A stretch of DNA of 64,000 nt from Streptomyces sp. CB02058. GTDB taxonomy: Bacteria; Actinomycetota; Actinomycetes; Streptomycetales; Streptomycetaceae. This document shows positions 35,219 to 44,142 of this stretch, in pieces. The DNA is taken from contig NZ_LIPG01000006.1 in assembly GCF_001905505.1 (NCBI RefSeq), forward strand, positions 62,001-126,000, in the 5' to 3' direction. The first letter of the stretch is position 1; each line of letters opens with the position of its first letter. The position numbers and the translations under genes are program-made. The notes beneath the pieces are model-generated. The model was not told the origin of the DNA. It worked only from the letters and a program-made list of their open reading frames with translations, and searched no databases.

Positions 35219-36793
35219 TCAGACCTGGACGCCCGGCGTGCCGTCCTCGACGACCACGCTCGCGCGGGTGCTGATCGTGGCGTCCGGCTTCGTCACGAAC
35301 GGCAGGACGCGGAAGTCGCTCGTCCACCGGTCCCGGTCCACCGTGACGCGTACGTAGCCGCGCTGGCTGTTGAAGAACTTCATGTGCGGGTTCGCCGCGA
35401 GGAACGTCTCGCCCTGGGCCGTCATGTCGGCGCCGTCGCCGCCGCTCGTGATCGAGGTGCCCACGAACTCCGAGCCGACGGTCGCCGATCCGGGGTCGGC
35501 GTAGTCGCGCTTCAGGTCCCAGGCGTAGTTCTGGTGACGGTCGCCCGTGATGACGACCAGGTTGCGCACCCCGCGGGTGTCCGCCTCGGCCAGCAGCCGG
35601 TTGCGCTCGGCGACGTAACCGTCCCACGGGTCCATCCAGACCGTCGTGCCGGGACCCGGGTCGTGGTCGGTCTGGCCCATCGGGGCCTGGTTGCCGAGGA
35701 TCTGCCAGCGTGCCTGCGAGCGGCTGAAGCCCTTGAGTACCCAGTCGCGCTGCCGGGCCCCGAGCAGGGTCCGGTCCGTGTCGAAGCGGTCCGCGCAGTC
35801 GGCCGACACCCCGTCGCCGCACGGCTGGTCGTCGCGGTACTGGCGGGTGTCGAGCATGGTGAAGTCGGCGAGCCGGCCGTAGGAGAGCCTGCGGTACATC
35901 TGTACGTCGGGGCCGTCCGGCAGCTGGGTGCGGCGCAGCGGCGCGTGCTCGTACAGCGCCTGGAAGGCGGCGGCGCGGCGCAGCAGGAAGGTCTCCGGGT
36001 CCTCGTTGTTCTCGGACGTCTCGTCCGCCCAGTTGTTCTCCACCTCGTGGTCGTCGAACGTCATGATCCACGGGAAGTTCGCATGCGCCTCGCGCAGCGG
36101 TGCCTCGGACTTGTAGAGGCCGTACTGGAGGCGGTAGCGGGCGAGGTCGAGGGTCTCCGTGTGGAACTTCGGGTCGGTCGTCACGCCCCGCTTGTTCGTC
36201 TTCACGCCCGACTCGTAGAGGTAGTCACCGAGGTGCACCACCAGGTCCAGGTCCTCCTGCGCCATGTGGTGGTACGCCGTGAAGTAGCCGTCCTGCCAGG
36301 CCTGGCAGGAGGCGAAGGCGAACTTCAGCTCGCGGGGGGAGTCCGAGGGGGCCGGGGTGGTGCGGGTGCGCCCCACCGGGGAGATCGCCGAGCCGGCCCT
36401 GAAGCGGAACCAGTACGTGCGGTCGGGGGCGAGCCCGTGCACCTCGGGGTGGACGGAGTGCGCCAGTTCGGGAGTCGCCACGACACTGCCGCGGCGCACC
36501 ACGCGGCGGAACCGCTCGTCGAGCGCCACCTCGTACTGGACGCGGACGGGCGTGGCGGGCATCCCGCCGAGGCCGTCCTGTGCGAAGGGCTCGGGGGCCA
36601 GACGTGTCCACAGCACGACGCCGTCCGGCCTCGGGTCGCCCGACGCGACACCCAGGGTGAAGGGATCTCCCTTCAGGGCGGGCGCGGCGTACGCCGACCG
36701 GGTGTCCCACGCCCCCGTCCCGAGCATCAGCGCGACGGCTGCCGCCCCGCCGTAGCCGAACATCTGCCTGCGGGACACGGAATTCGCGATCAC
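35219..36793 (-). CDS. phoD: Alkaline phosphatase PhoD-family, Tat-exported
   Basis: A 524-residue secreted phosphatase. The start carries a twin-arginine signal (SRRQMFGYGG, then hydrophobic AAVALMLGTGAW). The PhoD-type core has FAFASCQAWQDGYFTAYHHM, VVHLGDYLYE, TFDDHEVENNWAD, LDTRQYRDDQPC and a late VVITGDRHQNYAWDL, the metal ligand motifs. GTG 36793 is chosen with GAGGAGG 7 bp ahead; an ATG at 36823 lacks that. It hydrolyses phosphodiesters/monoesters during phosphate limitation. No clear PHO box pair was found in the short upstream region. Confidence 0.88.
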   Translation of the reverse strand: MIANSVSRRQMFGYGGAAAVALMLGTGAWDTRSAYAAPALKGDPFTLGVASGDPRPDGVVLWTRLAPEPFAQDGLGGMPATPVRVQYEVALDERFRRVVRRGSVVATPELAHSVHPEVHGLAPDRTYWFRFRAGSAISPVGRTRTTPAPSDSPRELKFAFASCQAWQDGYFTAYHHMAQEDLDLVVHLGDYLYESGVKTNKRGVTTDPKFHTETLDLARYRLQYGLYKSEAPLREAHANFPWIMTFDDHEVENNWADETSENNEDPETFLLRRAAAFQALYEHAPLRRTQLPDGPDVQMYRRLSYGRLADFTMLDTRQYRDDQPCGDGVSADCADRFDTDRTLLGARQRDWVLKGFSRSQARWQILGNQAPMGQTDHDPGPGTTVWMDPWDGYVAERNRLLAEADTRGVRNLVVITGDRHQNYAWDLKRDYADPGSATVGSEFVGTSITSGGDGADMTAQGETFLAANPHMKFFNSQRGYVRVTVDRDRWTSDFRVLPFVTKPDATISTRASVVVEDGTPGVQV

Positions 36794-36924
36794 GGGTCCG
36801 TCCTCCTCGGTCGAGTGCGCCAACCTCGGAAACGGTGCCGGGAGTTGATGTCATGCTCACGCGCAGCGCATGGCCGGGGGCCGAGCGGTACATGAACAGG
36901 ACAGCCATATGGGGACCGGGCCGC

Positions 36925-37623
36925 TCAGGACACCGCGCGGTAGCGCCGCTCGGGGCGGCCCGTCCCGCCGTAGCGCAGCGACACCTCGGCGCGGCCCGTC
37001 TCCGCGAAGTACTCCAGGTAGCGGCGCGCGCTGACCCGTGACAGGGCGCCCGCCTCGGCGCACTCGGAGGCGGACAGGCCCGCCGGGTGTTCCCGCAGGA
37101 CGCGCTCCACCAGTTCCGCGGTGCGGACCGCCAGGCCCTTGGGGAGCTCGCGGGAGCCCGGGGGGCGGGTGCCGAAGATGCGGTCCACGTCCTCCTGGCG
37201 GGCCTCCTGGCACGCCTCGTCCAAGGCGTCCAGACGGTTGCGCAGCGAGGCCACGTGCTGCAACTGCTCCTGCAGGGCCGTGCGGTGGAAGGGCTTGATC
37301 AGATAGTGCAGGGCGCCGGCCCGCAGGGCGGCCCTGACCACCCCGGCGTCGCGGGCCGCCGTGATGAAGAGCGCGTCGGCGCTGTGCCCGGCCCCGCCCC
37401 GCTCCTCCTCCGCCCGCAGCTCCCGCAGCACCTGGATCCCGTCCATGTCGGGGAGGTAGATGTCGAGCAGGACCAGGTCGGGGCGCAGCAGCCGGGCCGC
37501 GCGCAGGGCCTCGGTGCCGGTGTGGGCCACGCCGACGACCGTAAAACCGTCCATTGCGGACACGTAGCGGCTGTGGAGCTTCGCGACCATGAAGTCGTCG
37601 TCCACCACCAGCACTTTCGTCAC
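36925..37623 (-). CDS. CitB/DcuR-type response regulator
   Basis: A 232-residue response regulator. Receiver 1-125: VLVVDDDFMVAKLHSRYV, the phospho-acceptor in LVLLDIYLPDMDG, a Thr and Lys in LFITAARD and LIKPFH. Residues about 175-232 are a CitB-type HTH (GLSASECAEAGALSRVSARRYLEYFAETGRAEVSL). Such regulators control carboxylate uptake, and here the gene diverges from a TctCBA-like transporter, its likely target. The usual partner histidine kinase is not adjacent. GTG 37623 gives the canonical beginning; no good ribosome site is evident. Confidence 0.82.
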   Translation of the reverse strand: MTKVLVVDDDFMVAKLHSRYVSAMDGFTVVGVAHTGTEALRAARLLRPDLVLLDIYLPDMDGIQVLRELRAEEERGGAGHSADALFITAARDAGVVRAALRAGALHYLIKPFHRTALQEQLQHVASLRNRLDALDEACQEARQEDVDRIFGTRPPGSRELPKGLAVRTAELVERVLREHPAGLSASECAEAGALSRVSARRYLEYFAETGRAEVSLRYGGTGRPERRYRAVS

Positions 37624-37641
37624 GCCGGACACGGTAGGGCG

Positions 37642-37659
37642 CGACCACAACGACCACAA
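37642..37659. repeat. Tandem CGACCACAA repeat in the regulator/tctC intergenic region
   Basis: Two exact 9-bp copies in tandem, 19 bp from the regulator start codon and 98 bp before tctC. Possible binding site of the response regulator. Confidence 0.5.
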
Positions 37660-37756
37660 CGTCCATTGGTTCCGGAACGGCGACAGCCCGTTTACGCGCA
37701 GGCAACATGTGGGCCACCTCACATCCGTCCCCACCCAGCTCGAAAGGCGGCATCCG

Positions 37757-38740
37757 GTGCGACTGCGCACTCCACTCGCCCTGTTCGGGGCAGCGCTGCT
37801 GGTGGTCGTCGGGCCGCCGCTGCTCTCCACCGGCAGCGGTTCCGACACCGGCACGCAGATCCCGGGACTGCGCCTCATGGTCCCCAACACACCCGGCGGC
37901 GGCTACGACATCACCGCGCGCACCGCGGCGAAGAACGCCGAGGACGCCGGACTCACCCACGGCATCGAGGTGTTCAACCTGCCTGGTGCGGGCGGCACCG
38001 TCGGGGTGACCCGGCTCGCCGCCGAGCACGGCAACGGCAAGCTCGCCATGTCCATGGGCCTCGGCGTCGTGGGCGCGGTCCACACCAACAAGTCGCCCAG
38101 GACCCTGGCCGACACGACCCCGATCGCCCGGCTCACCGAGGAGCAGGACATCGTCGTCGTCGCCAAGGACTCCCCGTACAGGACGATCGGCCAGCTGCTC
38201 ACCGCCTGGAAGAAGGACCCGGGAAAGATCCCGGTCGGCGGCGGTTCCTCACCCGGAGGACCCGACCACCTGGCGCCGATGCTGATGGCGAAGGCCGCCG
38301 GGATCGCGCCCAGGCAGGTCAACTACATCCCCTTCGACGGCGGCGGCGAACTGCTCGCCTCGATCCTCGGCGACAAGGTCGGCTTCGGCGTCTCCGGCGT
38401 CGGCGAATACCTCGACCAGATCGAGGCCGGTGAGCTGCGGCTGCTCGCCGTCACCGGGCCGAAGCGGGTCCCGGGCCTCGACGCGCCCACCCTCCGCGAG
38501 GCCGGACTCGACACCGAATTCACCAACTGGCGCGGCATCGTCGCCCCGCCCGGACTCTCCGACGCCGAACGGGACAAGCTGATCGGGCTGGTGAGCGAAC
38601 TCCACGACTCGAAGCAGTGGCGCGACTCCATGAAGAAGAACGGCTGGGACGACGCCTTCCTCACCGGCGACGACTTCGGTGACTTCCTGGACGGCCAGGA
38701 CCGCCGTGTCGCCACCGTCCTCAAGGAGCTGGGACTGTGA
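37757..38740 (+). CDS. tctC: Tripartite tricarboxylate transporter solute-binding protein TctC
   Basis: A 327-residue extracytoplasmic solute receptor of the TTT family (Bug fold). After an N-terminal signal/anchor helix come RLMVPNTPGGGYDITAR, NLPGAGG, SPGGPDHLAPMLMAKAAGI, NYIPFDGGGELLASILGDKVGFGVSGVGEYLDQI, and the C-terminal VAPPGLSDAERDKL, diagnostic for TctC-like binders. GTG 37757 has GAAAGG upstream. It is followed with overlap by TctB (GTGA). Ligand is probably a tri- or dicarboxylate such as citrate. Confidence 0.88.
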   Translation: MRLRTPLALFGAALLVVVGPPLLSTGSGSDTGTQIPGLRLMVPNTPGGGYDITARTAAKNAEDAGLTHGIEVFNLPGAGGTVGVTRLAAEHGNGKLAMSMGLGVVGAVHTNKSPRTLADTTPIARLTEEQDIVVVAKDSPYRTIGQLLTAWKKDPGKIPVGGGSSPGGPDHLAPMLMAKAAGIAPRQVNYIPFDGGGELLASILGDKVGFGVSGVGEYLDQIEAGELRLLAVTGPKRVPGLDAPTLREAGLDTEFTNWRGIVAPPGLSDAERDKLIGLVSELHDSKQWRDSMKKNGWDDAFLTGDDFGDFLDGQDRRVATVLKELGL

Positions 38741-39267
38741 ACGACCCGAGCACCTCCCCCCGGCCCGGCACCGCCCGCGCCTGGCTGCGCGAGCACTCCG
38801 AACTCGGCGTCTGCGTCATCCTGCTCGTGCTGGGCGTCCTCGTCCTGACCGACGCCCTCACGATGAGCGTGGACATCACCCAGCGGGGCCCCGTCGGCCC
38901 CAGGACCGTCCCCGTCGTGGTCGGCACCGGACTGCTGGCCGTCGCCGTGCTGCTGGCCGTCGACGTCCTGCGCGGCGGTCGCGGCGAGGCGGAGGGAGGC
39001 GAGGACGTCGACCTCGCCGAACCCGCCGACCGGCGCACCGTCGCCCTCCTCACCGGCGTCTTCCTCGCCTTCGCCGTCCTCATAGGCCCGCTCGGCTTCC
39101 CCGTCTCCGGCGCCCTGCTCTTCTGGGGCTCCGCCTACGCACTGGGCAGCCGCCACCACGACCGCGACCCGCTGATCGCGGCCGGACTCTCCCTCGCGAC
39201 CTACTTCGTCTTCGACAACCTGCTCGGGGTGCCCCTCCCGGGCGGCCCGCTGATGGGGGTGCTCTGA
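38737..39267 (+). CDS. tctB: Tripartite tricarboxylate transporter small subunit TctB
   Basis: A 176-residue membrane protein with four hydrophobic helices (CVILLVLGVLVLTDAL; VPVVVGTGLLAVAVLLAVDVL; TVALLTGVFLAFAVLIGPLGF; LIAAGLSLATYFVFDNLLGVPLP), as in TctB. The sequence ends LPGGPLMGVL, the conserved tail. GTG 38737 overlaps the tctC stop by 4 bp. It assists TctA in the transport complex. Confidence 0.85.
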   Translation: MNDPSTSPRPGTARAWLREHSELGVCVILLVLGVLVLTDALTMSVDITQRGPVGPRTVPVVVGTGLLAVAVLLAVDVLRGGRGEAEGGEDVDLAEPADRRTVALLTGVFLAFAVLIGPLGFPVSGALLFWGSAYALGSRHHDRDPLIAAGLSLATYFVFDNLLGVPLPGGPLMGVL

Positions 39268-39270
39268 CCC

Positions 39271-40758
39271 GTGGATTCCCTCAACTCCCTGATCGACGGC
39301 TTCGGTACGGCGCTCACGCCCGTCAACCTGCTCTGGGCCGCGCTGGGCGTGCTCCTCGGCACCGCGATCGGCGTGCTGCCCGGCATCGGACCCGCCATGG
39401 CCGTGGCGCTGCTGCTTCCCGTGACGTACGGGCTCGAACCGACCGGCGCCTTCATCATGTTCGCCGGGATCTACTACGGCGCGATGTTCGGCGGCTCCAC
39501 CACCTCGATCCTCCTCAACACCCCCGGGGAGAGCGCGGCCGTCGTCGCCGCGATCGAGGGCAACCCGATGGCGAAGGCCGGACGCGGCGCCCAGGCGCTC
39601 GCCGCCGCGGCCATCGGACACTTCGCGGGCGGCATGATCGGCACGATCCTGCTGGTCGTCCTCGCCCCGACCGTCGCCTCGCTCGCCGTCGACATCGGCG
39701 CGCCCGACTACTTCGCGATCATGGTGCTGGCCTTCATCGCCGTCACCTCCGTCCTCGGCTCCTCACGGATCCGCGGCCTCGCCTCCCTCCTCATCGGCCT
39801 CACCATCGGCCTCGTCGGCCTGGACCAGATGACCGGCCAGCAGCGGATGACCTTCGGCTCGCTCCAACTGGCCGACGGCATCGACGTGGTGATCGTCGCG
39901 GTCGGCCTCTTCGCCATCGGCGAGGCACTCTGGGTCGCCGCCCATCTGCGCCGCACCACGGGCAGGCCCATTCCCGTGGGCCGCCCCTGGCTCGGCAGGT
40001 CCGACGTCCGGCGCACCTGGAAGTCCTGGCTGCGCGGCCCCTTCATCGGCTTCCCGTTCGGCGCGATCCCGGCGGGCGGCGCGGAGATCCCGACCTTCCT
40101 CTCGTACGTCACCGAGAAGCGGCTCTCCAAGCACCGGGACGAATTCGGCAAGGGCGCCATCGAGGGCGTCGCGGGACCGGAGTCCGCGGCCTCCGCGTCC
40201 GCCGCCGGGACCCTGGTCTCCATGCTCACCCTCGGCCTGCCCACCACGGCCGTCGCCGCCGTCATGCTGGCCGCCTTCCAGCAGTACGGCATCCAGCCCG
40301 GCCCGCTCCTCTTCGAGCGTGAACCGGAGCTGGTCTGGGGGCTGATCGCCTCGCTCTTCGTCGGCATGGTGCTGCTGCTCGCGCTGAACCTGCCCCTTGC
40401 GCCGGTCTGGGCGAAGCTGCTGCGCATCCCGCGCCCCTATCTCTACGCGGGCATCCTGTTCTTCGCCGCCGTCGGCGCGTACGCGGTCGGCGGGGAGGCC
40501 GCCGACCTGGTGATCCTCCTGGTGATCGGTCTGATCGGCTTCGGGATGCGGCGGTACGGGCTTCCCGTGCTGCCCGCGATCATCGCCGTCATCCTCGGCC
40601 CGTCCGCCGAACAGCAGCTGCGGCGCGCCCTCCAGATCAGCGACGGACGTGTGAGCGGTCTGGTCGACACCCCCTTCTCCGTGACCGTGTACGTGATCGT
40701 CGTCCTGATCCTGCTCTGGCCGCTGGTGAGCAGGGTGAGGGGACGGAACAAGGCGTGA
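39271..40758 (+). CDS. tctA: Tripartite tricarboxylate transporter large permease TctA
   Basis: A 495-residue permease with about twelve membrane helices. Family motifs include GTAIGVLPGIGPAMAVALLLPVTYGLEP, GIYYGAMFGGSTTSILLNTPGESAAV, SLAVDIGAPDYFAIMVLAF, FGAIPAGGAEIPTFLSYVTEKRLSK and FGKGAIEGVAGPESAASASAAGTLVSMLTLGLPTTAVAA. GTG 39271 follows the TctB stop by 3 bp. With TctB and TctC it forms a proton- or sodium-driven carboxylate importer. The operon ends here; a new gene starts 34 bp later with a separate ribosome site. Confidence 0.92.
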   Translation: MDSLNSLIDGFGTALTPVNLLWAALGVLLGTAIGVLPGIGPAMAVALLLPVTYGLEPTGAFIMFAGIYYGAMFGGSTTSILLNTPGESAAVVAAIEGNPMAKAGRGAQALAAAAIGHFAGGMIGTILLVVLAPTVASLAVDIGAPDYFAIMVLAFIAVTSVLGSSRIRGLASLLIGLTIGLVGLDQMTGQQRMTFGSLQLADGIDVVIVAVGLFAIGEALWVAAHLRRTTGRPIPVGRPWLGRSDVRRTWKSWLRGPFIGFPFGAIPAGGAEIPTFLSYVTEKRLSKHRDEFGKGAIEGVAGPESAASASAAGTLVSMLTLGLPTTAVAAVMLAAFQQYGIQPGPLLFEREPELVWGLIASLFVGMVLLLALNLPLAPVWAKLLRIPRPYLYAGILFFAAVGAYAVGGEAADLVILLVIGLIGFGMRRYGLPVLPAIIAVILGPSAEQQLRRALQISDGRVSGLVDTPFSVTVYVIVVLILLWPLVSRVRGRNKA

Positions 40759-40792
40759 CGGACTGTCGGCGGCGGCTGCGACAATCGTCGGT

Positions 40793-42268
40793 ATGACCAC
40801 GACCGACTGGGACGCCGCCGCCGAATCGTTCGACGACGAGCCCGACCACGGGCTCCTCGACCCCGTGGTCCGCAGCGCCTGGGCCCGGAGGATGGAGACC
40901 TGGCTGCCCGCCGCGCGCTCCGCGGTCCTCGACCTCGGATGCGGTACGGGCAGCCTCTCCCTGCTCGTCGCCGGGCAGGGACACCGCGTCACTGCCGTCG
41001 ACCGGTCCCCGCGCATGGTGGAGCAGGCGCGGGCCAAGCTGGCCGGCACCGGCACCGAGGTGCTCGTCGGCGACGCGGGGCACCCTCCCGTCGGCAAGCA
41101 GCGGTTCGACGTGATTCTCGCCCGGCACGTGGTGTGGCTGCTGCCCGACCCCGAGGCCGTCCTCCGGCACTGGTTCTCGCTGCTGAGGCCGGGCGGGCGG
41201 CTGGTGCTGATCGAAGGCGTGTGGAACGGCACCGGGCTCTCCGCCGCCCGCCTCACCGAACTCCTCGCCGCGCACACCGAGCGCGTCCACCACGAGCCGC
41301 TCTCCGGCGACCCGCTGCTCTGGGGCAAGGAGGTCGACGACGAGCGGTACGCCCTGGTCGCCCGCGCCGAACCCCCGCGCCGGCACAGGGAGGTCGTCGA
41401 CGTCCACCTGATCCTGCGCCGGGGCCCGGACGTGCTGCTCGCCCGGCGCGACGGCACGGGATACGCCGACGGGCTGCTCCACGCCCCCTCCGGCCACGCG
41501 GAGGACGGCGAGGACGTCCGGGAGGCGATGATCAGGGAGGCGGCCGAGGAGATCGGCGTCGAGCTGGACCCGGACGAGCTCCGGGTCGCCCTGGTCATGC
41601 AGCACAGGGGCCCGGGCGGCAACCCCAGGATGGGCTGGTTCTTCGAGGCGGACCACGATCCTTCGCGCCCGCCCCGCAACGCGGAGCCGGACAAGTGCTC
41701 CGAGCTCGCCTGGTTCCCCCTGGACGCGCTGCCGGACGACATGGTGGCGTACTGCCGCGCCGCACTCGACGGTTACCGCGCGCAGGAGCGCTTCCTGATC
41801 CACTGGCACGAGGACGGCGACCCCGTCGCCCACGCCCCGAGCGGGCCGCGCCGCGTCGTTCCGTTGCCGGTCGCGGGACCCCGCACCGGCCGGGTGCACC
41901 ACATCGAGCTGTGGGTGCCCGACCTGGCCCAGGCCGAGGCGGAGTGGGGCTGGCTGCTGGGCGAGCTCGGCCATGTCCCGTACCAGCACTGGGCGCACGG
42001 CCGCAGCTGGCGGCGCGGCGACACCTATGTGGTGGCCGAGCGCTCACCCGACCTCACGGACACCACCCACGACCGGCTGCGCCCGGGCCTCAACCACCTG
42101 GCGTTCCACGTCGAGGACCGCGCCACCCTCGACGCCCTGGTGGCGCGCGCCCCCGCACACGGCTGGCGCCCGCTCGTGCCCGGAGCCCGCCCGCAGGAGA
42201 GCAGCGGGCACCACACGGCGTGCCTGGAGAACACCGCGGGATACGAGGTGGAGCTGGTCGCCCCCTGA
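40793..42268 (+). CDS. Fusion: SAM methyltransferase + Nudix hydrolase + VOC/glyoxalase
   Basis: A 491-residue three-domain protein. Residues 1-190: class I methyltransferase (VLDLGCGTGSLSLLVA, VTAVDRSPRMVEQAR, FDVILARHVVWLLPD, LRPGGRLVLIEG). Residues 200-340: Nudix, box at 234-256 with the G-x5-E-x7-REaAEEiGV pattern intact. Residues 365-491: VOC domain (VHHIELWVPDLAQAEAEWGWLLGELG; LNHLAFHVEDRATLDALVARA; YEVELVAP), which has the metal-type His/Glu positions. These are usually separate proteins, so a fused pathway is likely, perhaps clean-up of a modified nucleotide or a small oxidised compound. Substrate unknown. Confidence 0.85.
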   Translation: MTTTDWDAAAESFDDEPDHGLLDPVVRSAWARRMETWLPAARSAVLDLGCGTGSLSLLVAGQGHRVTAVDRSPRMVEQARAKLAGTGTEVLVGDAGHPPVGKQRFDVILARHVVWLLPDPEAVLRHWFSLLRPGGRLVLIEGVWNGTGLSAARLTELLAAHTERVHHEPLSGDPLLWGKEVDDERYALVARAEPPRRHREVVDVHLILRRGPDVLLARRDGTGYADGLLHAPSGHAEDGEDVREAMIREAAEEIGVELDPDELRVALVMQHRGPGGNPRMGWFFEADHDPSRPPRNAEPDKCSELAWFPLDALPDDMVAYCRAALDGYRAQERFLIHWHEDGDPVAHAPSGPRRVVPLPVAGPRTGRVHHIELWVPDLAQAEAEWGWLLGELGHVPYQHWAHGRSWRRGDTYVVAERSPDLTDTTHDRLRPGLNHLAFHVEDRATLDALVARAPAHGWRPLVPGARPQESSGHHTACLENTAGYEVELVAP

Positions 42269-42299
42269 GGGCGCCCCGCCCGTACGCCCCCGGGCCGGG

Positions 42300-43637
42300 T
42301 CAGCCCACCGGCACGGGCGCGCTCCCGAGCAGCCTCGCGACGAGGTCCTCCTCCGCGATCCGGGTGCTGCGCCCGTCGACGACCACGGCCTCCCCGTCGA
42401 CGAGCACCGCCGCGACGGTCCGGCCCCCCGCACAGGTCAGCAAGGTCGCGCCGGGATCGCGCACCGGGAGCACCGCGTAGTCGCGGGAGAAGCGGTGCAG
42501 CACCAGGTCGGCCTGCACACCCGGCACGATCCCGAGCGGCCTGGACTCCAGCCCCAGGGCGGCGTTGGCCCCGTCCGTACCGATCGCGATCATCTCCTCG
42601 AAACCCAGCAGATCGGCCTGGCGGCGGGAGGCCCGCTGGAGGTAGGAACCGATCCGCAGGGCCTCCATCGCGTCCTGTGTGTCGTTGCTCGCCGCACCGT
42701 CCACGCCGATGCCGACCCGGAGGCCCGCCGCGAGGAATTCCGGGACCGGAGCGATGCCGCTGCCCAGCCGCATGTTGCTGAGCGGGTTGTAGGAGACGGC
42801 CACGCCGTGCGCGGCGAGGGCCCGCTGCCCGGCCGCGTCGAGTTCGACGCAGTGCACCGCCAGCAGCCTGTCCCAGAGGAAGCCCGACTCCGCCAGATAC
42901 TCCACCGCGCCGAGCCCCGCGTGCTCACGGCACATGACCTCGTCGGTCGGGGTCTCCAGCAGATGCAGGGAGACCGGCATGCCACGCTCCTCGGCGAACG
43001 CCCGTACCTCCCGCATGCCGTGAGGTGTCAGCGTGCGCGGGTTGGGGACCGCGAGGCCGACACCGATCCGGGTGGAGCGCGCGGCCGCGGCGAGCGCGTC
43101 GGTGTGCGTGAAGACCTCGTCGAGAGGTTGCATCAGCCGGGGGTCCATGCCCCAGCGGCGGGTCGGGTCGGGCCGGTCGCACACACCCCGGCCGAGCACG
43201 GCGCGGATGCCCGAGTCGTCCAGGGCGCGCAGCACGGCGTCGTGGACCTCGGTCGAGGGGTGGGGCCACATGTGCTCGACCAGGGCGGTGGTCCCGCTGC
43301 GCAGTGCCTCCAGCGCCGCCGCCGCGGCGGCCGTGTACGCCTGCTCGGGGGTGAGGTCCACGGTCTCCTCACCGACCAGGTGCAGCCAGGCGAGCAGCGG
43401 CTGCCCCTCACCGATGCCGCGCATCCGGGCCTGGTGGAGATGGGTGTGCGTGTTCACGAGCCCAGGGATCAGATGGCCGTCCGAACCGTCCAGGACGCGC
43501 GCTCCCTCCGGTACGGGCACGCTGCCGGTGGGCCGGAGCGCGGCGACCCTGCCGTCCGCGATCTCCACGTCCTGCCCGGGCAGCCACGCGCCCCGGCTCC
43601 ACACGGTGACGTCGGTGACGAGGTCGATGTGCGTCAC
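42300..43637 (-). CDS. Amidohydrolase (ATZ/TRZ, 8-oxoguanine deaminase-like)
   Basis: A 445-residue metallohydrolase of the aminohydrolase type. Metal ligands: HTHLH near 63-67, the SLHLLET His, LAVHCVEL His and GVDGAASNDTQDAMEALR Asp, plus SYNPLSNMRLGSGIAPVPE. It resembles 8-oxoguanine / guanine-type and chlorotriazine hydrolases and is likely to remove an amino or halogen group from an N-heterocycle. It stands divergent to an IPNS-like dioxygenase and close to an NMT1-type ABC importer. The exact substrate cannot be read. Confidence 0.82.
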   Translation of the reverse strand: MTHIDLVTDVTVWSRGAWLPGQDVEIADGRVAALRPTGSVPVPEGARVLDGSDGHLIPGLVNTHTHLHQARMRGIGEGQPLLAWLHLVGEETVDLTPEQAYTAAAAAALEALRSGTTALVEHMWPHPSTEVHDAVLRALDDSGIRAVLGRGVCDRPDPTRRWGMDPRLMQPLDEVFTHTDALAAAARSTRIGVGLAVPNPRTLTPHGMREVRAFAEERGMPVSLHLLETPTDEVMCREHAGLGAVEYLAESGFLWDRLLAVHCVELDAAGQRALAAHGVAVSYNPLSNMRLGSGIAPVPEFLAAGLRVGIGVDGAASNDTQDAMEALRIGSYLQRASRRQADLLGFEEMIAIGTDGANAALGLESRPLGIVPGVQADLVLHRFSRDYAVLPVRDPGATLLTCAGGRTVAAVLVDGEAVVVDGRSTRIAEEDLVARLLGSAPVPVG

Positions 43638-44142
43638 GGCGCCACCCCCTCATGGCCGCGAGCGGTGCGGTGCCCGGGGCGGGCGGGGTACGGGACGAGG
43701 CAGCCGTGTGCCATCGCTCCTCCTCGAATCGACGCAGGGGAAGGGACGGCTGGTTCGCGAAGCCGGCGCCCGGCGAGGTTCCCGCGCGGGGTGGCGGCGC
43801 ACACCGGCCGTTGCAGCCATGACCGGTGTGGCCCCGACGGTAGACACCTTTTGTTTCCGCCCCGTTGCGCGCCCGCGACGCGTCACCGCCGCCGGATCGG
43901 AACATGTGCGTAACGCGCCGATACGCGTCCGCAACACGCTCCGGGCAGGCTCGGACCCATCGCGTACGACCCAGGTCGTGCCAGCCGCGCCCCCGGTTCC
44001 CGGCCCTCATGGCCTCCGGCAGGCGCAGCCGCGGTCCCGTACGGACCCGGGCAACCGGTCCCGTCCGGCTGCGGACGAGGAGCAGGGGCGGTGACTGCAC
44101 CTCGCACCCACATCCGCGAGCAGCGCACAGGGAGACACCGCG
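43638..44142. other. Long divergent intergenic region without a recognised gene
   Basis: 505 bp between the divergent amidohydrolase and dioxygenase genes. Several open frames run through it but none has a good start, ribosome site or conserved-looking translation. It must hold both promoters. Palindrome-like bits such as TGCGTAACGCGCC around 43909 could be operators; no riboswitch core was recognised. Confidence 0.5.

Noticed and set aside
36794..36924. PHO box upstream of the PhoD-like gene
   Set aside because: Only one GTTCA-like half site is visible (in TGTTCATGTACC on the minus strand); a PhoP site needs at least two direct GTTCACC-type repeats.
43640..44140. Small gene in the amidohydrolase/dioxygenase gap
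   Set aside because: Open frames overlap the flanking genes' antisense and have no plausible start.
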